Made by a program: the position numbers and the translations under genes. Positions 1 through 10,531 of a stretch of DNA of 64,000 bases are shown here, piece after piece. Within the stretch, counting starts at the first letter, position 1; each line of letters begins with the position of its first letter. The notes below the pieces were generated by a model. It made no database searches and was not told the DNA's origin. It worked only from the letters and a program-made list of their open reading frames with translations. Source of the stretch: Epiperipatus broadwayi (lineage: Eukaryota > Onychophora > Udeonychophora > Euonychophora > Peripatidae); contig JAQFVV010006216.1 of assembly GCA_028023455.1 (NCBI GenBank), positions 5,412,877 through 5,476,876 on the forward strand. Direction: 5' to 3'.

Positions 1-529
1 TATAATAACCATTTTTCACCTAATTGCATTAGATCTTTAATCCTGTTATATATTTAACAACTTTTTTTTTTTTACAGTTCTTAATATATTTTATCATTTG
101 TATATTTATTTCATGACTATTATCACAAAAATGAAGACACAGTCCTGATTTTATATCTTTTTTTAATCATACTGTCATATTTTTTGTTCTTTCATTTACA
201 CTTTTTTCTGACTGATATAAATAAATTATATTATAATGAATGTAATTAATTTTATAATCTACCCTTACTTTATTTTTAATATTATCATTATTTTAGCTTT
301 ACAAATCCATGTCTTTAAAGATTATTATTTTTCCATCTTCTTTAATATCATTAGGCAACTTTTTTTTAATCAATATATTTTAAAATAGTGAGTAGTAAGT
401 TTGTATTTATTTATTAATTAATTTTTATATATATTTTATTTTTAATGTATATCTTTAGTGATGATGACTAGAGGTTATAGTTTGGGAAGTGTATAAAGTA
501 GGCTAGGGTTTTAAATTACAGTATTATCA
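1..529. other. AT-rich sequence without a recognisable gene
   Basis: This stretch is dominated by A/T runs. I see no reading frame, splice-bordered exon or repeat that I can name. LINE-like purine-rich sequence begins near position 530. Confidence 0.6.
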
Positions 530-1461
530 AAAAGTAGGTTCAGAATGGACAGGATGTAAGAACTAGACAAAGAGTAGCTGATTTAGATATAAATGTAGAT
601 TTGAAAAGGGAATGGAGATGTAAAACTAATGATAAACAAGTTAATTACAAATGTAATAGAGAAGAGAGTCAAAAAAAGTTATAAAGGAAGAAATTGTTAA
701 AATTGGATATTTGAATATGCAAGATGGTAGGAGACCAGAAAAGTGGCTGAAATTAAACAAAGTAGTTAAAAACAAAGGGCTTGAGATAGTAGCCAGTAGT
801 GGAAACACATCTAAGAGAAGAAGAAGAATCTATACTAGAAGATTTCGTATGGCAGGGAAGAAATAGAAAAGAAAAATAAAAAGAGAATGGTGATATAGGA
901 GTTATGTCAAAAAAATATTTAAATACTGTAAAGTATCAAGAATGTTTGTAGTTTGAGATAAGGTTAGAAAGACAAGAATTGATGGTAGCTATAGTGTATA
1001 TGGCCACTGGAGATAATCAAACTATAACAGAATGGGAAAGTAGCATGTATGAATGCCTAGGTAAAGATTTACAGAGTTTCAAAAAAAGGGGAAGAAAATA
1101 ATGGTTATAGAGGATATGAATGAGTATATTGAAGTAATTGATGGCATGAATAACAAGAATGGACAGTTTTTGAAAAAATTTTGTCAGGAGTGACTTTGAG
1201 CATTGGAAATTTATCAAATATTTATGAGAGGCAATACACATGGTCTAGAAATAATATATATATCACACAATAGATTATGTATTAGTAGAGAAAGAGGGAA
1301 TGAATAAAGTACGGAAAATTAAAGTGTTTGATAATGAAGAGAGAGTATGTAATAGTGATCATAATTTCTTTATAATAGAAATTGTTAGTAATGTGATGGA
1401 AAATAGTAATAAAAATAGAAAGGATAGTGAAAGATGTGGATGGAAAGTGAATAATAAAAGT
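530..1461 (+). pseudogene. Decayed LINE, APE-type endonuclease region
   Basis: Broken plus-strand frames read as the apurinic endonuclease domain of a non-LTR retrotransposon, which nicks target DNA for target-primed reverse transcription. Visible pieces are a GYLNMQDGRRPEKW-like start near 700, a run resembling the central part of the domain near 990-1070, IDYVLVEKEG near 1270, and SDHNFFIIEI near 1355-1390. The last of these is the conserved SDH motif near the domain end. Many stops and frameshifts interrupt the frame, so it is not functional. The reading is lost at about 1461, where a GC-richer insertion begins, and LINE sequence resumes near 2409. Domain identity is inferred from motif order; the exact clade is not settled. 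Confidence 0.7.
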
Positions 1462-1494
1462 TGACGAACGGTTCCGGCGAGGTGCCGCTTTCAC

Positions 1495-2408
1495 CACCCC
1501 CCCTCCCTCTTCTAATAACACTGATACCCTAAACACATATGTGAAAAGATAAATAATCCCAATATCTATTTCGCTAAACCAGCAATCTCAGTTGGTCCAG
1601 ACTATCATCTTTACACACATATATAGTATAGTCTCAGATATATTAAGATAGACTATCCTCTAGTTTAATGGACAGGCTTCAATCCCTCCTCACTCCAACT
1701 CTTCAACCGTCCATCCAATTGAAAATCTGATGTTCAATAAATATTTTTTTATAATATCTAGAAATTTTATATATGAAGGTATTCTATATGTAATATGAAA
1801 AAGTTTTATATATTGCTATATATATGTATATAGGGTATATGAGCACAACTTTTCCACCACCTCTCTCCATTATTAATAAAAAATATATTAAAAGTAAATA
1901 TAATATATATTTTGTAAAAAATAGTTGGTATTTTTAAATATATAGTATAGTGTAGTATATATTAAGATAGACTATTATAGTTTAATAATCCTCTAATTTA
2001 AGTATTGAAAATTGTGTTGAATTATGAGTTATTGTATGTGAATAATATGTAAGATATTTAATATATGAGGTTTCTATAATTATAATGAAAAATTGTTATA
2101 TATTGGATATATATGTAATATAGGTATATAAAATTTTCATTCTCTTATTAATAATATAAAAATATGAAAATAAATAATAAATATTATTTATAAAAAATAT
2201 AGTTGAACTATATTTTATATATATATATTATATATATTAAGATAGACTATTATATTTAATGTTAATTTATTTAATAATTGAAATTGATTTGATTAAAGAT
2301 ATATGTGTGAAAGATGATAGTCTGAATGATGATTGTGGTTTAGATAAATAGATATTGTGATTATTTATTTTTAGATATGTTTATAGGATTAGTAGAGGGA
2401 GAGGGGGA
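1495..2408. mobile_element. Inverted-repeat (foldback-like) element inserted in the LINE
   Basis: The left end (about 1495-1625) and the right end (about 2285-2408) are imperfect reverse complements of each other. Both carry a C-rich/G-rich tip (cccccctccctctt on the left, gagggagaggggg on the right). Further in, both carry AATATCTATTT and GACTATCATCTTT on one strand or the other. Between them lie repeated units of roughly 300 bp, each including ATATATTAAGATAGACTAT, at about 1640, 1955 and 2237. No transposase frame is visible, so this looks non-autonomous. A GC-rich segment at 1461-1494 sits between LINE sequence and the left arm and is unexplained. I could not find a convincing target-site duplication, so the outer borders are approximate. 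Confidence 0.6.
1620..2290. repeat. About 300 bp tandem units inside the inverted-repeat element
   Basis: Two full units and a partial third are recognisable by the recurring block ATATATTAAGATAGACTAT followed by a TTTAAT-containing segment. A shared later segment reads TATATATTG, then GTATATA, then a TCT...TTATTAATAA stretch. The copies have clearly diverged, with many substitutions and short indels. The unit size is estimated by eye. Confidence 0.55.
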
Positions 2409-3544
2409 ATGTTAGAAGAATATAAAATAAAAGTAGAAATTATAGAAAAGTTTGTTGGGAATGAATATAAGGATTAGTGTGGTGAAGTAGAAAAAGGGAC
2501 GAATGGGTTTTAGTTGAGAATATTCAGAAGAATAAAAGTAATAGAAAAGTGAGAATTAGTAAAAGTGTAAAAGAGAGGGAAAAGCATGCAGAGAATGTAA
2601 ATGTGCTATTAAAAAGAAAGAAAGTGATAAAGATGTTAATATTAAATGAGAAAACTATTTAAAAAAAAAAAAAAGAAGTTGGCTAAAATAGATAATTATA
2701 CAGAGAGAATGAAATTAAATCGTAAATTATTGGAGGATATTAATAAAAGTGGAAGAAATGGGAGTAAAAAATTTTGGAAATATATTAAAAGAACGAATGT
2801 AGGAGAGAGAGAAATAGTATTACTAGATGATGAAAAAAAATATAGCTCTAGAGAAGAGTTTGATAGAATTTTTAATAAGCATGTAATGGACATATAAAAG
2901 ATGTTAGATATGAAGGACAGAGTGAGAACAAAAATAAAAACACATAGTAAAAAATGAAATATTAGTTTTACAGAAAATGATAAATGAGGCAGGGAAGAAA
3001 TTGAAAAGTGGAAAGGCAAGAGGTTTAGATGGATGGGCAGTAGAGATGGTGATGAATTTGGGAAGTAGAGCAAAATTAAATATATTATCATGGTTTAATA
3101 AGATGGCACAGAAGACAGAATTTCCAGATAATTAGAATAATACAAGAATAAGGCTATTATTTAAAAGAAAGAACAAGGACCATAGAAAGTTAAACAATTA
3201 TAGACTGATAACAGTAATGTCAGTGTTATATAAAATTTTGGCATATATGGTGGCTGGAAGGGTGGCAAAACGGATGGAAGCAAATAATATAATAATGCAA
3301 GGAGGTTTTAGAGTGGATAGATGTATAGGAGATAGTTTATTTGTAGTCACACAACTTATAGATATGAGTAGGAATACAGGTAGACAGTTATATATAGTCT
3401 TTATAGATATAGAGAAGGCATTAGTAGAATAAATAGAAATAGATTATGGATAGGTTTAGTAAGTTTGGGCATGAATGAGACTTTAGTGAATTTTTTTAAG
3501 AGTTTGTATGAAAATAATTAATATATGTATCAGTTAGGAAATAT
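2409..3544 (+). pseudogene. Decayed LINE reverse transcriptase, N-terminal and palm region
   Basis: After the inserted element the LINE resumes with a lysine-rich linker that includes KKFWKYIKRT (frame 2646-2897). Next comes KLKSGKARGLDGWAVEMV near 3000-3050, the usual block before the polymerase core. KNKDHRKLNNYRLITVMSVLYKI follows at 3170-3235, then QGGFRVDRCIGDS at about 3297-3335. The block VFIDIEKA at about 3400-3420 corresponds to catalytic motif A (F-x-D). Several stops and frame changes make this a dead copy. It belongs to the same plus-strand element as the endonuclease piece upstream and the C-terminal pieces downstream. Confidence 0.8.
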
Positions 3545-3684
3545 AGAATCATGTATTAACAAACTCCACTTCTCTCTCTTTTCATCTTTTATATAAATAA
3601 AGATACAGTAAAAAACAAATGACCCCCAAGATGCATTTCGTGCTGAACCAGCACTCATCAGTTGGCCCAATCAGTTAGAGTTAA
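3545..3684. mobile_element. Short insertion related to the inverted-repeat element's end
   Basis: LINE coding similarity stops near 3545 and resumes near 3685. The intervening piece contains GCTGAACCAGCACTCATCAG and then TTGGCCCA. This closely resembles GCTAAACCAGCAATCTCAG and then TTGGTCCA in the left arm of the element at 1495-1625. The preceding pyrimidine-rich tip (CTCTCTCTTTTCATC) is also comparable. It may be a short MITE or solo arm of the same family. No target duplication was confirmed. Confidence 0.45.
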
Positions 3685-4340
3685 AAATAGGATGGAACTA
3701 AGGCAAAAATGCCCTATGTCATCTATTTTGTTTGTTATATTTAAGAGAAATAGAGAGAGCAATAGAAAGACTAGGAAGAGGGGTAGAAATACCATTGGTA
3801 GATGGCAAGATAGTGTATGATATCTTCTTATGCACAGAAAATAAGGTAGATATGGAAGTTATGCTGAAGACATGTGCAAGAATGGGTAAAGAGATGAGGA
3901 TTAAATTTAGTGAAGAAAAATCAAAATCAATATGATAAATGCTGGGGAAAGAAAAGAGAAAGAGTTTTATTGGGGGATATAAAGTTAAATGTGGTAAATA
4001 GGTATAACTATTTGGGAGAAAAAATTTATAAATGAAGCAACGAAAAGGAAGGGACTGATAAAGAAATTAACAGTGTTTTCATATAATAAATATAATGTAA
4101 CAAGAATTGTATGGAAGGGAGTGGCAATAGTAGGTTTAACTTATGGTTATGATGCATTATGTGTTAGTAAAGGGGTGTTAGATTACTTAGAGAAAGTACA
4201 AAGAGAATTAAGAAGACATGCAGATGTGTGGATGGAAAGGAGGCAGTTTAAGGAGAAATGGAATGGTCAAGTTTTTATATGCGAAATGCAAAAAGCAAAA
4301 TGGAAATGTTCAGTAGATTGTACTATATAGATAGTAAGAG
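3685..4340 (+). pseudogene. Decayed LINE reverse transcriptase, C-terminal palm and thumb
   Basis: The frame at 3732-3935 includes YLREIERAIERLGRGVEIP, then a degraded motif C region (YDIFLC where F-x-DD is expected), then KFSEEKSKS, a standard block after the catalytic core. NRYNYLGE at about 3995-4020 and RIVWKGVAIVGLTYGYDAL at about 4100-4160 continue the typical order of an APE-type LINE. Loss of the paired aspartates and the frame breaks show that it is inactive. Confidence 0.75.
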
Positions 4341-5540
4341 AATAGTCTAAATAGTATTTAATTGGGTTACAAGTAAAGGATAGGCAGAAAAAAGGGTGAG
4401 AAGATAATACAGTATGCAGAAGATTTGGATAAAGACTTTATGTCAGTGTACAAAATTATGGGATGATTGTGATAGGAGAATTGTTAAGTATTATAGTGAC
4501 AAAGAATGGGATAGAAGAATAGGAGCATAATTAAAAATAGGGAGCTGGAGAAATGGAAAACTAGTATGGTGAGTAAAAAGTCCTTAAATATTTATAGAAG
4601 TAAACATAATATTGAGTGTGAGTTAATTTACAATAATAGCAAGGAAAGTAGTTTACTGTTTAAGGTTTGAACAGGATCATTAGCAACAAGTGAATACACA
4701 CACAAATGGAGAAATGTGGATGATGTAGTCTGCAAGTTATGTAAGGAAAGTATGGAAAATATGAGGGATGTGTTAATTAAATGTAAATGCTTACAAGCAG
4801 AAAGGGTACAAATAATGAAGTTATGAAGAATAAATATAAACAAAGTGATTATACAGAAAGTAGGTTCTTGGTTTTTATGCTGGATTTAGAAAAAGATAAG
4901 TGCGATCAAAATAAAAAGGCCATAGAGTAGACAAAGATGATGTGGAAATTAGATGAAGCAGGATAGAGAAGAATATGGGAAAAACTTAGGGTGAGGAATG
5001 GAAAGAGAGAGAAAAGTGGTTGACAGGTTTCTCTGGGCATAGTGGCTGAGAGATTCTTGTCTCCGATAAAGGAGAAGCCATAGTGCATCACATTGCATAT
5101 GATCGTTAGCAATAAGGGAATGTACACATAAATGGAGAAGTGTGAGTGATTTAGTCTTCAAATTATGTAAGGAAGGCATGGAAAATATTAGGCATGTGCT
5201 AATTGAATGTAAATGCTTACAAGCAGAAAGTGTATAAATAGTGAAGCTGTGGGAGAATCAATATAAACAAAGTGATTATGTAGAAAGTGGTTTCTTGATT
5301 TTTATGCTGGCTTTGGAAAAAGATAAGGGGGATCTAGATATAAAGGCCATAGTATGAACAAAGATGATGTTGTGGAAATGGGATGGAACAGGATAAAGAA
5401 AAATATGGGAAAAACTTATGGAGGGGAATGCAAAGGGGAGAGATGGTGGCTAACAGGTTTCTCTGGGCATAGTGACTGAGAGATTCCTGACTTTGATAAA
5501 GGAGTAGCCATATCACATATGATAATTAGAAGATATCTTT
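4341..5540 (+). pseudogene. LINE 3' end with a C-terminal Cys/His motif, present twice in tandem
   Basis: A C-terminal zinc-binding-like motif is visible in the first copy, near 4670-4800 (EYTHKWRNVDDVVCKLCKES with a later KCKC). The same sequence recurs at about 5105-5220 with the same spacing. The following roughly 300 bases, from GTTTCTCTGGGCATAGTG-type sequence to the GGAGWAGCCATA block, also recur (5028-5090 and 5456-5510). The element's last 430 bp therefore exists as two direct copies, about 4665-5098 and 5103-5520. Both are degraded. The duplication may reflect a second insertion primed in the same place or a local tandem duplication. Confidence 0.7.
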
Positions 5541-6329
5541 ATAATGTTCCTATAAAGAAGGAAAACGAGTTTGCTGCAGTAAATAAATTTTATTTAATCT
5601 TAGATGGTTATTATCAGTTTTATTTATAATTGATCAATATTTTATACTTAATAAGACCACATTGTGGAGAATTTAAAATTTGAAAATTGACCATCTGAAA
5701 TGAAATATAAAACAAGTTATATAAAACTATTAATCCAATAAGATTTTTTGCATTAGAATTCTTTATTGATATTAGGTTCAAGTGTTCTTATCATCATGAT
5801 CTTTAATATTTTTCTTTAATATGCATAAAAGTGAAAACTTTTTACCTAATTTATATTATTTTAATTAAATTCTTCTTATTTTTCCAATATATCTATGTAT
5901 ATTGTTTTTTAGATATCATTCCTCAGTAATATAATTTTTAATATTTTTACTCATATTTATTTATTTTTCAAAAAAATATTATTTTATTATTATTGTTATT
6001 TTGATGTTTATTAAAGTGCAAATGTTTCTTATTTTATTTATTATTTTATTGTAGTTAGTTTTTATTCTTAAATATTTATTGTTTTTGTTATTTTTTATAC
6101 TAACTTTTTTGGTTTTCTATTATTTTTATATATTTTTTTAATGTTTTTGTAGGAAAATTATTATTTTATTTATTTTTAATTTTCTTTCTTATTACAATAA
6201 TAATTTTTATGTATGTATTCTAGAATGTATATTATTAATTTTTGGAAACTAGTTTGTAATATTATTTGTAATAGTTAAGCTCTCTTTGTATTGTTATTTC
6301 TTCGTCACTTTAATTAAAATATCTAAATA
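5541..6329. other. AT-rich spacer without a recognisable gene
   Basis: The stretch is A/T rich with long T runs on the plus strand. I see no exon or clear element. It may include eroded downstream parts of the possible Penelope-like fragment on the minus strand. Confidence 0.5.
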
Positions 6330-6850
6330 AGCTATTTTATTTTCTTGTTCTCTTTCTGTTGTAAAACTTTATGTAGTATTTTTATCTAATCTATTAATAT
6401 CTTCAACAAATGTCTTTGACTTTTATTAAATATTAGTAGATAATCATCTACATACTTTTTTATTAAAATAAATGCATTTTTATAATTTTAAATATTTATT
6501 TTAAGATTATCCATATATATATATATATTATTTAAAACTTCTACTAATAAATCTTTTTATTGGTAATACCTCATTAAATTCCAATAATAACATTTTACGA
6601 CATAATTCCATTAATTCAGCAAAAATTGTAATTCTTATTTTAATTTTCTACTGAAATGTTGTTGATATCAAATCCAGCATCAGAAAAGATTGTATAAACT
6701 CCTTCTAAGAGCTTATAATTATTCCCAAACAAAAACTTCTTGGTGTTATTATTAATAAACAGACTTGATCAGCTTATTCTGATAGCAGATTTAACAAGTA
6801 AATATTCTTGGATTGATTCTGAATTGAAAAAATAAAAAAGCAAATTAAAA
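6330..6850 (-). pseudogene. Possible Penelope-like reverse transcriptase fragment
   Basis: The minus strand at about 6480-6400 reads KKYVDDYLLIFNKSQRHLLK. This contains YVDD followed by LLIF, as in the catalytic loop of many reverse transcriptases, including Penelope-like elements. Upstream on the same strand (about 6760-6660) a stop-limited stretch reads FINNNTKKFLFGNNYKLLEG. Its pattern recalls the 'F-x-FNN-x-YYKQLEG' block that precedes the catalytic motif in such elements. The two pieces are in the right order, but the frame between them is broken and the expected GSPLSP block is not readable. Assignment to Penelope-like elements is tentative. Confidence 0.35.
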
Positions 6851-9800
6851 ATAAATTAACAATTTCAGTGTAGTCAAATGAAATGAACTGTTATGCTTTG
6901 CTTACCAAATGCATAAATATCATTTGACCTTCCAGACAACTGAACTTATGATAAATATATAAATAATGAATAAAGAAAGACAAAAATTACAATGTATTAC
7001 ATTTTGATTAAGTTTTCAATCCTATAGTGTGAATCAATAAGACCTCAATCTAACAAGCTTTGAATCTGATTCAAAATTATTGTGATAGTCGAAGTAATAA
7101 TGCAAAAATGTATTATCTAAGGACAAATAATCAAAGTAAATATTCTTTAATTAATTAAAAAGATAATTAAGATCATAATAGTTATCAAAATATAATATTA
7201 ACAAAATCTAGAAAAAGAGAAATTTAATTTCAGTTAAATTCCTCTCAAATTCTTGATACATTCAAAACTTTTAGACTATTTCATTTGTATTCTAAATAAT
7301 TTTACTTATTAAAATAAAAGTTTTCTGTCTCTCATTTATAATAGAAAACCTGTTCATTCTGTATTAGCCAGAAATAAAAAGAAATTTATGAATCAAATTG
7401 AAAACTAGAAGCATAAAATCTAGTTCAGAATAACAAAATAATAATCTAACTGAAGAATTGTAAAGTAGATTATATCTTAACAGTTATCTTTTTGTCGTTA
7501 AAAAAAAAAAAATATTGCATTTTGATTCTGATATTTTATAAAATAATGACTTATGAAATCACACTGTTATGTCAAGTTTCATTAAATATGGTATTTAGCA
7601 TGTAGATGGCTTCTTGCTATTTTCAATATACTTTTTTTTAACTATGCATTGTTTAATGCAGTGGTAGAATGTCATCACATTGCAAAGCTCTGGATCCATG
7701 AATTGTGCCCAAGCTCAGTCATTTCCTGTGCTCAAATTTCTTACAAACTCCCTACAATAACTATTTGATTATTTTATGTATCTGTTTTGATTTTCTATTC
7801 AAAGAACTTAATTATTAACAGATATATATATATATATATCATCTTTGATAATGAAAGTATTGATACTATCATTATTTTTAGAGAGATGCACATATAGCAG
7901 AATCAGTATTTTATTAGTTCCTTTTTTCATATATGAACTGAATAAGTTAGAATAACTGAATGAGTTAGAATACTGCATTTTAAATAAGTTTTCACATATT
8001 CAAATGCATAATCATAAAAATTTATTTTAAAAGACATTATTAATAAAATACAAGATGGAATGTTTGATGTCTATGGATCATAAGGAATTGCTACAAATTG
8101 GTTTTTAATAGCTAATTTCTGAAAAAATATCAAATCTATCTTTCAGTAATATATCATATTGTCTATCAGAAAGTAGTATTATATTACACATTTACAAAAC
8201 TCTTAATAGCAATAAAATATCAGATATGCATTTCCTGATAATGTAATTAAGCTTTCATAATGTCACAAAGGTATTAGCATTCAAAAATGTGTGTGTGTTT
8301 ATTATTTAAGTTTTTCCTTTCAGTTATCATTGCATATTATTCAATATTTAGTAAATTAATTTCTTTTACACTGATTTTTTTATAGCGTTTAAATTTTATT
8401 AATTAATTTGACATTTCAATTGTTTAACAATATTTTTCAAAAAATCTAAATAAAAATTATCTGTGCTACTTATGAAATATCATTTAACTTTATATTTATT
8501 ATATTTACATATCAATATATACATTATATCCTATATAATATAGTTCATTATACATCTAATTATATCCTACTTTATTTGCAATTTAAGTCTTCAATAAATT
8601 GTATTAAAAATATGTAATTATTATATTATTTTATTATATTTTGTTGTTATTATTATATTATTATTATTATATACATATTATATATGTTAAACACGCATGA
8701 CAATATCTAGAAGTTTTGTATAGAAAATATTTAATACTTGCATTCACAAATTAACATTTTATTAATATTATTTGATTGTTAAAAATAAGTCATCATCTTT
8801 ATCCTCTAAATATTCAATCATAATTTCAGAATGATTTATGCCATATTTAAATCAGGCTAATATACAAACTTTATTAACTTTTTCCAACATCTATTAACTG
8901 AAAGCGTAAGATCATCGAAAACATAAAGAATAGATGATCCATTCTATTCTTTGCATTTATTAACATAGCTTCTGGAGATGGTATTAGTTCTGTGTAATTT
9001 TTACATATATGTGTGCATGTGTATGTAAATATTAAAATATAAAGGAATTTTACCCTGTAATAATCTAGATAAAATTTCAACTTTGATGTAATAGACACAA
9101 ACAATTAAAAGTGGCAGAGCAAACTGCAATAACAATAGCATAAAATCACCAAAACATCACATGATTGTTTATTACTGCTAATAATAATAATATTTGTCTT
9201 ATTAATCTTAGTTAAGCCAAAGAGAAAACATTTTTATTTTAATATTTTAACTGATATAAGAGTAGTGAATCAAATAATTTTTTTTATAAGCTTTGAAATA
9301 TATCAATTTCTCTGAATTTTCATAAACAACTAAGCATTTCCAATCTAAAATTATATGCTAATTTAAATATTTTCAAGGATTCGCAGAAAGTCCATAAAAA
9401 TCTTTTAAGATATATATACAAATATAATCTTACATTATAACAAGCATTATTCATATCTTGAATGTCCACATAGCCAAATATTTCTTTATATTTTTTTAGC
9501 ATAATTTTCATTAAGTATTTAATTAATTTTTAATTTTATATCTTTTTTTGCATTATTTTAATTATAATTTGTTACTTAAGTTATTTTAAATAATATGATG
9601 TACAATTTTTGTTTAGGCCTAAACAATTATAACATCAGATTAAATAATAAAATTTGAATAATGCAAAAAATAAATGTAAAAAGTTGACTTACTAAATATT
9701 ATAAACTGGTTTTTGTATTCAAATCAAAATTACATAGATTAAATATATCATATCTTTTATTATAGTTTTTTAATTATTTATTTATTTATTTTGCTAATTT

Positions 9801-10086
9801 TTTTTTTGTTGTTGTTGTTGTTTAGTTTATTCATTGAATGTATATTTGCAAATACATTGTCCTTTTAATCCTGTGTGTTGTATACTGATATATATATTTC
9901 ATTTTTAATCAATTGAGAACATTGGAGTTATTATTCTAAAGATCATTAGAATAAATGTATGTGTGTAAATGTTGTAAATAATCTTTATGATTATGTGTGA
10001 TCAAGTAATAAAAGCTCTAATATTAAACAATTATTTTTTTGCAAGCATTTAGTCTTGATTTCTTATTTTGTTTTGTATTTTTTAAG
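6851..10086. other. AT-rich non-coding stretch, intergenic or intron
   Basis: No convincing exon or element is visible. There are TA microsatellites near 7820-7840, TTA/TAT repeats near 8630-8680 and a GTT repeat near 9810-9825. If the exon at 10087 belongs to a gene transcribed from the left, this would be its last intron or part of it. Confidence 0.5.
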
Positions 10087-10531
10087 GAATAACAGTCTAT
10101 CCTTTGCTTTCTTGATGTTGGAAAAGCATCTAGAATGGTATAAGCGCTTGCTAATTCAAACTCTGACAGAGCCAAGAGAATTAAACATCAATCCCAAGAA
10201 TTGTGTTGGTACTGTACTTTCTCTGAATGGCCTTCGTAAGTACTTTTGCATGTACCATGCTAAACATCCAGGACCTGCAGCTGTAAGTAAGAAAAATAAA
10301 AGCAAGAAAAAGAAGAAAAAAACTAATAGTGAATCGGGTGCTGAATTTATTGGATTCAATGATGACAGTAGTAGTACTGAAAGTGATGAATTAGAAGAAG
10401 TAGCTATTAATGAAGCTGATCCTATTTTATATGTAGAGAATCTCTTAGATCAATTATCTAATTGGCTAGATAGACTATTTGAAGGTTCATTACAAAGGTA
10501 TTATGTTCAGTTCTGGCCTATAATGAAGTGA
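10087..10531 (+). CDS. Terminal coding exon of an unrecognised protein (Lys-rich, then acidic C-terminus)
   Basis: The open frame runs to a stop at 10529-10531. I place the exon start after the acceptor TTGTATTTTTTAAG, because upstream codons in the same frame look intronic. The exon begins with one base completing a split codon. The encoded tail of about 148 residues starts NNSLSFAFLMLEKHLEWYKR and contains TLTEPRELNINPKNCVGTVL and SLNGLRKYFCMYH. A run of lysines (KKNKSKKKKKK) follows, then an acidic serine-rich stretch (DDSSSTESDELEE), then a helical-looking end with LLDQLSNWLDRLFEG and WPIMK. The lysine run could act as a nuclear or nucleolar localisation signal. No catalytic motif is visible. 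Codon use and complexity differ sharply from the flanks, supporting a real host exon. I do not recognise the family. Upstream exons were not identified. Confidence 0.65.

Noticed and set aside
1017-1536. Minus-strand frames opposite the LINE endonuclease
   Set aside because: They are antisense shadows of the LINE remnant and the inserted element.
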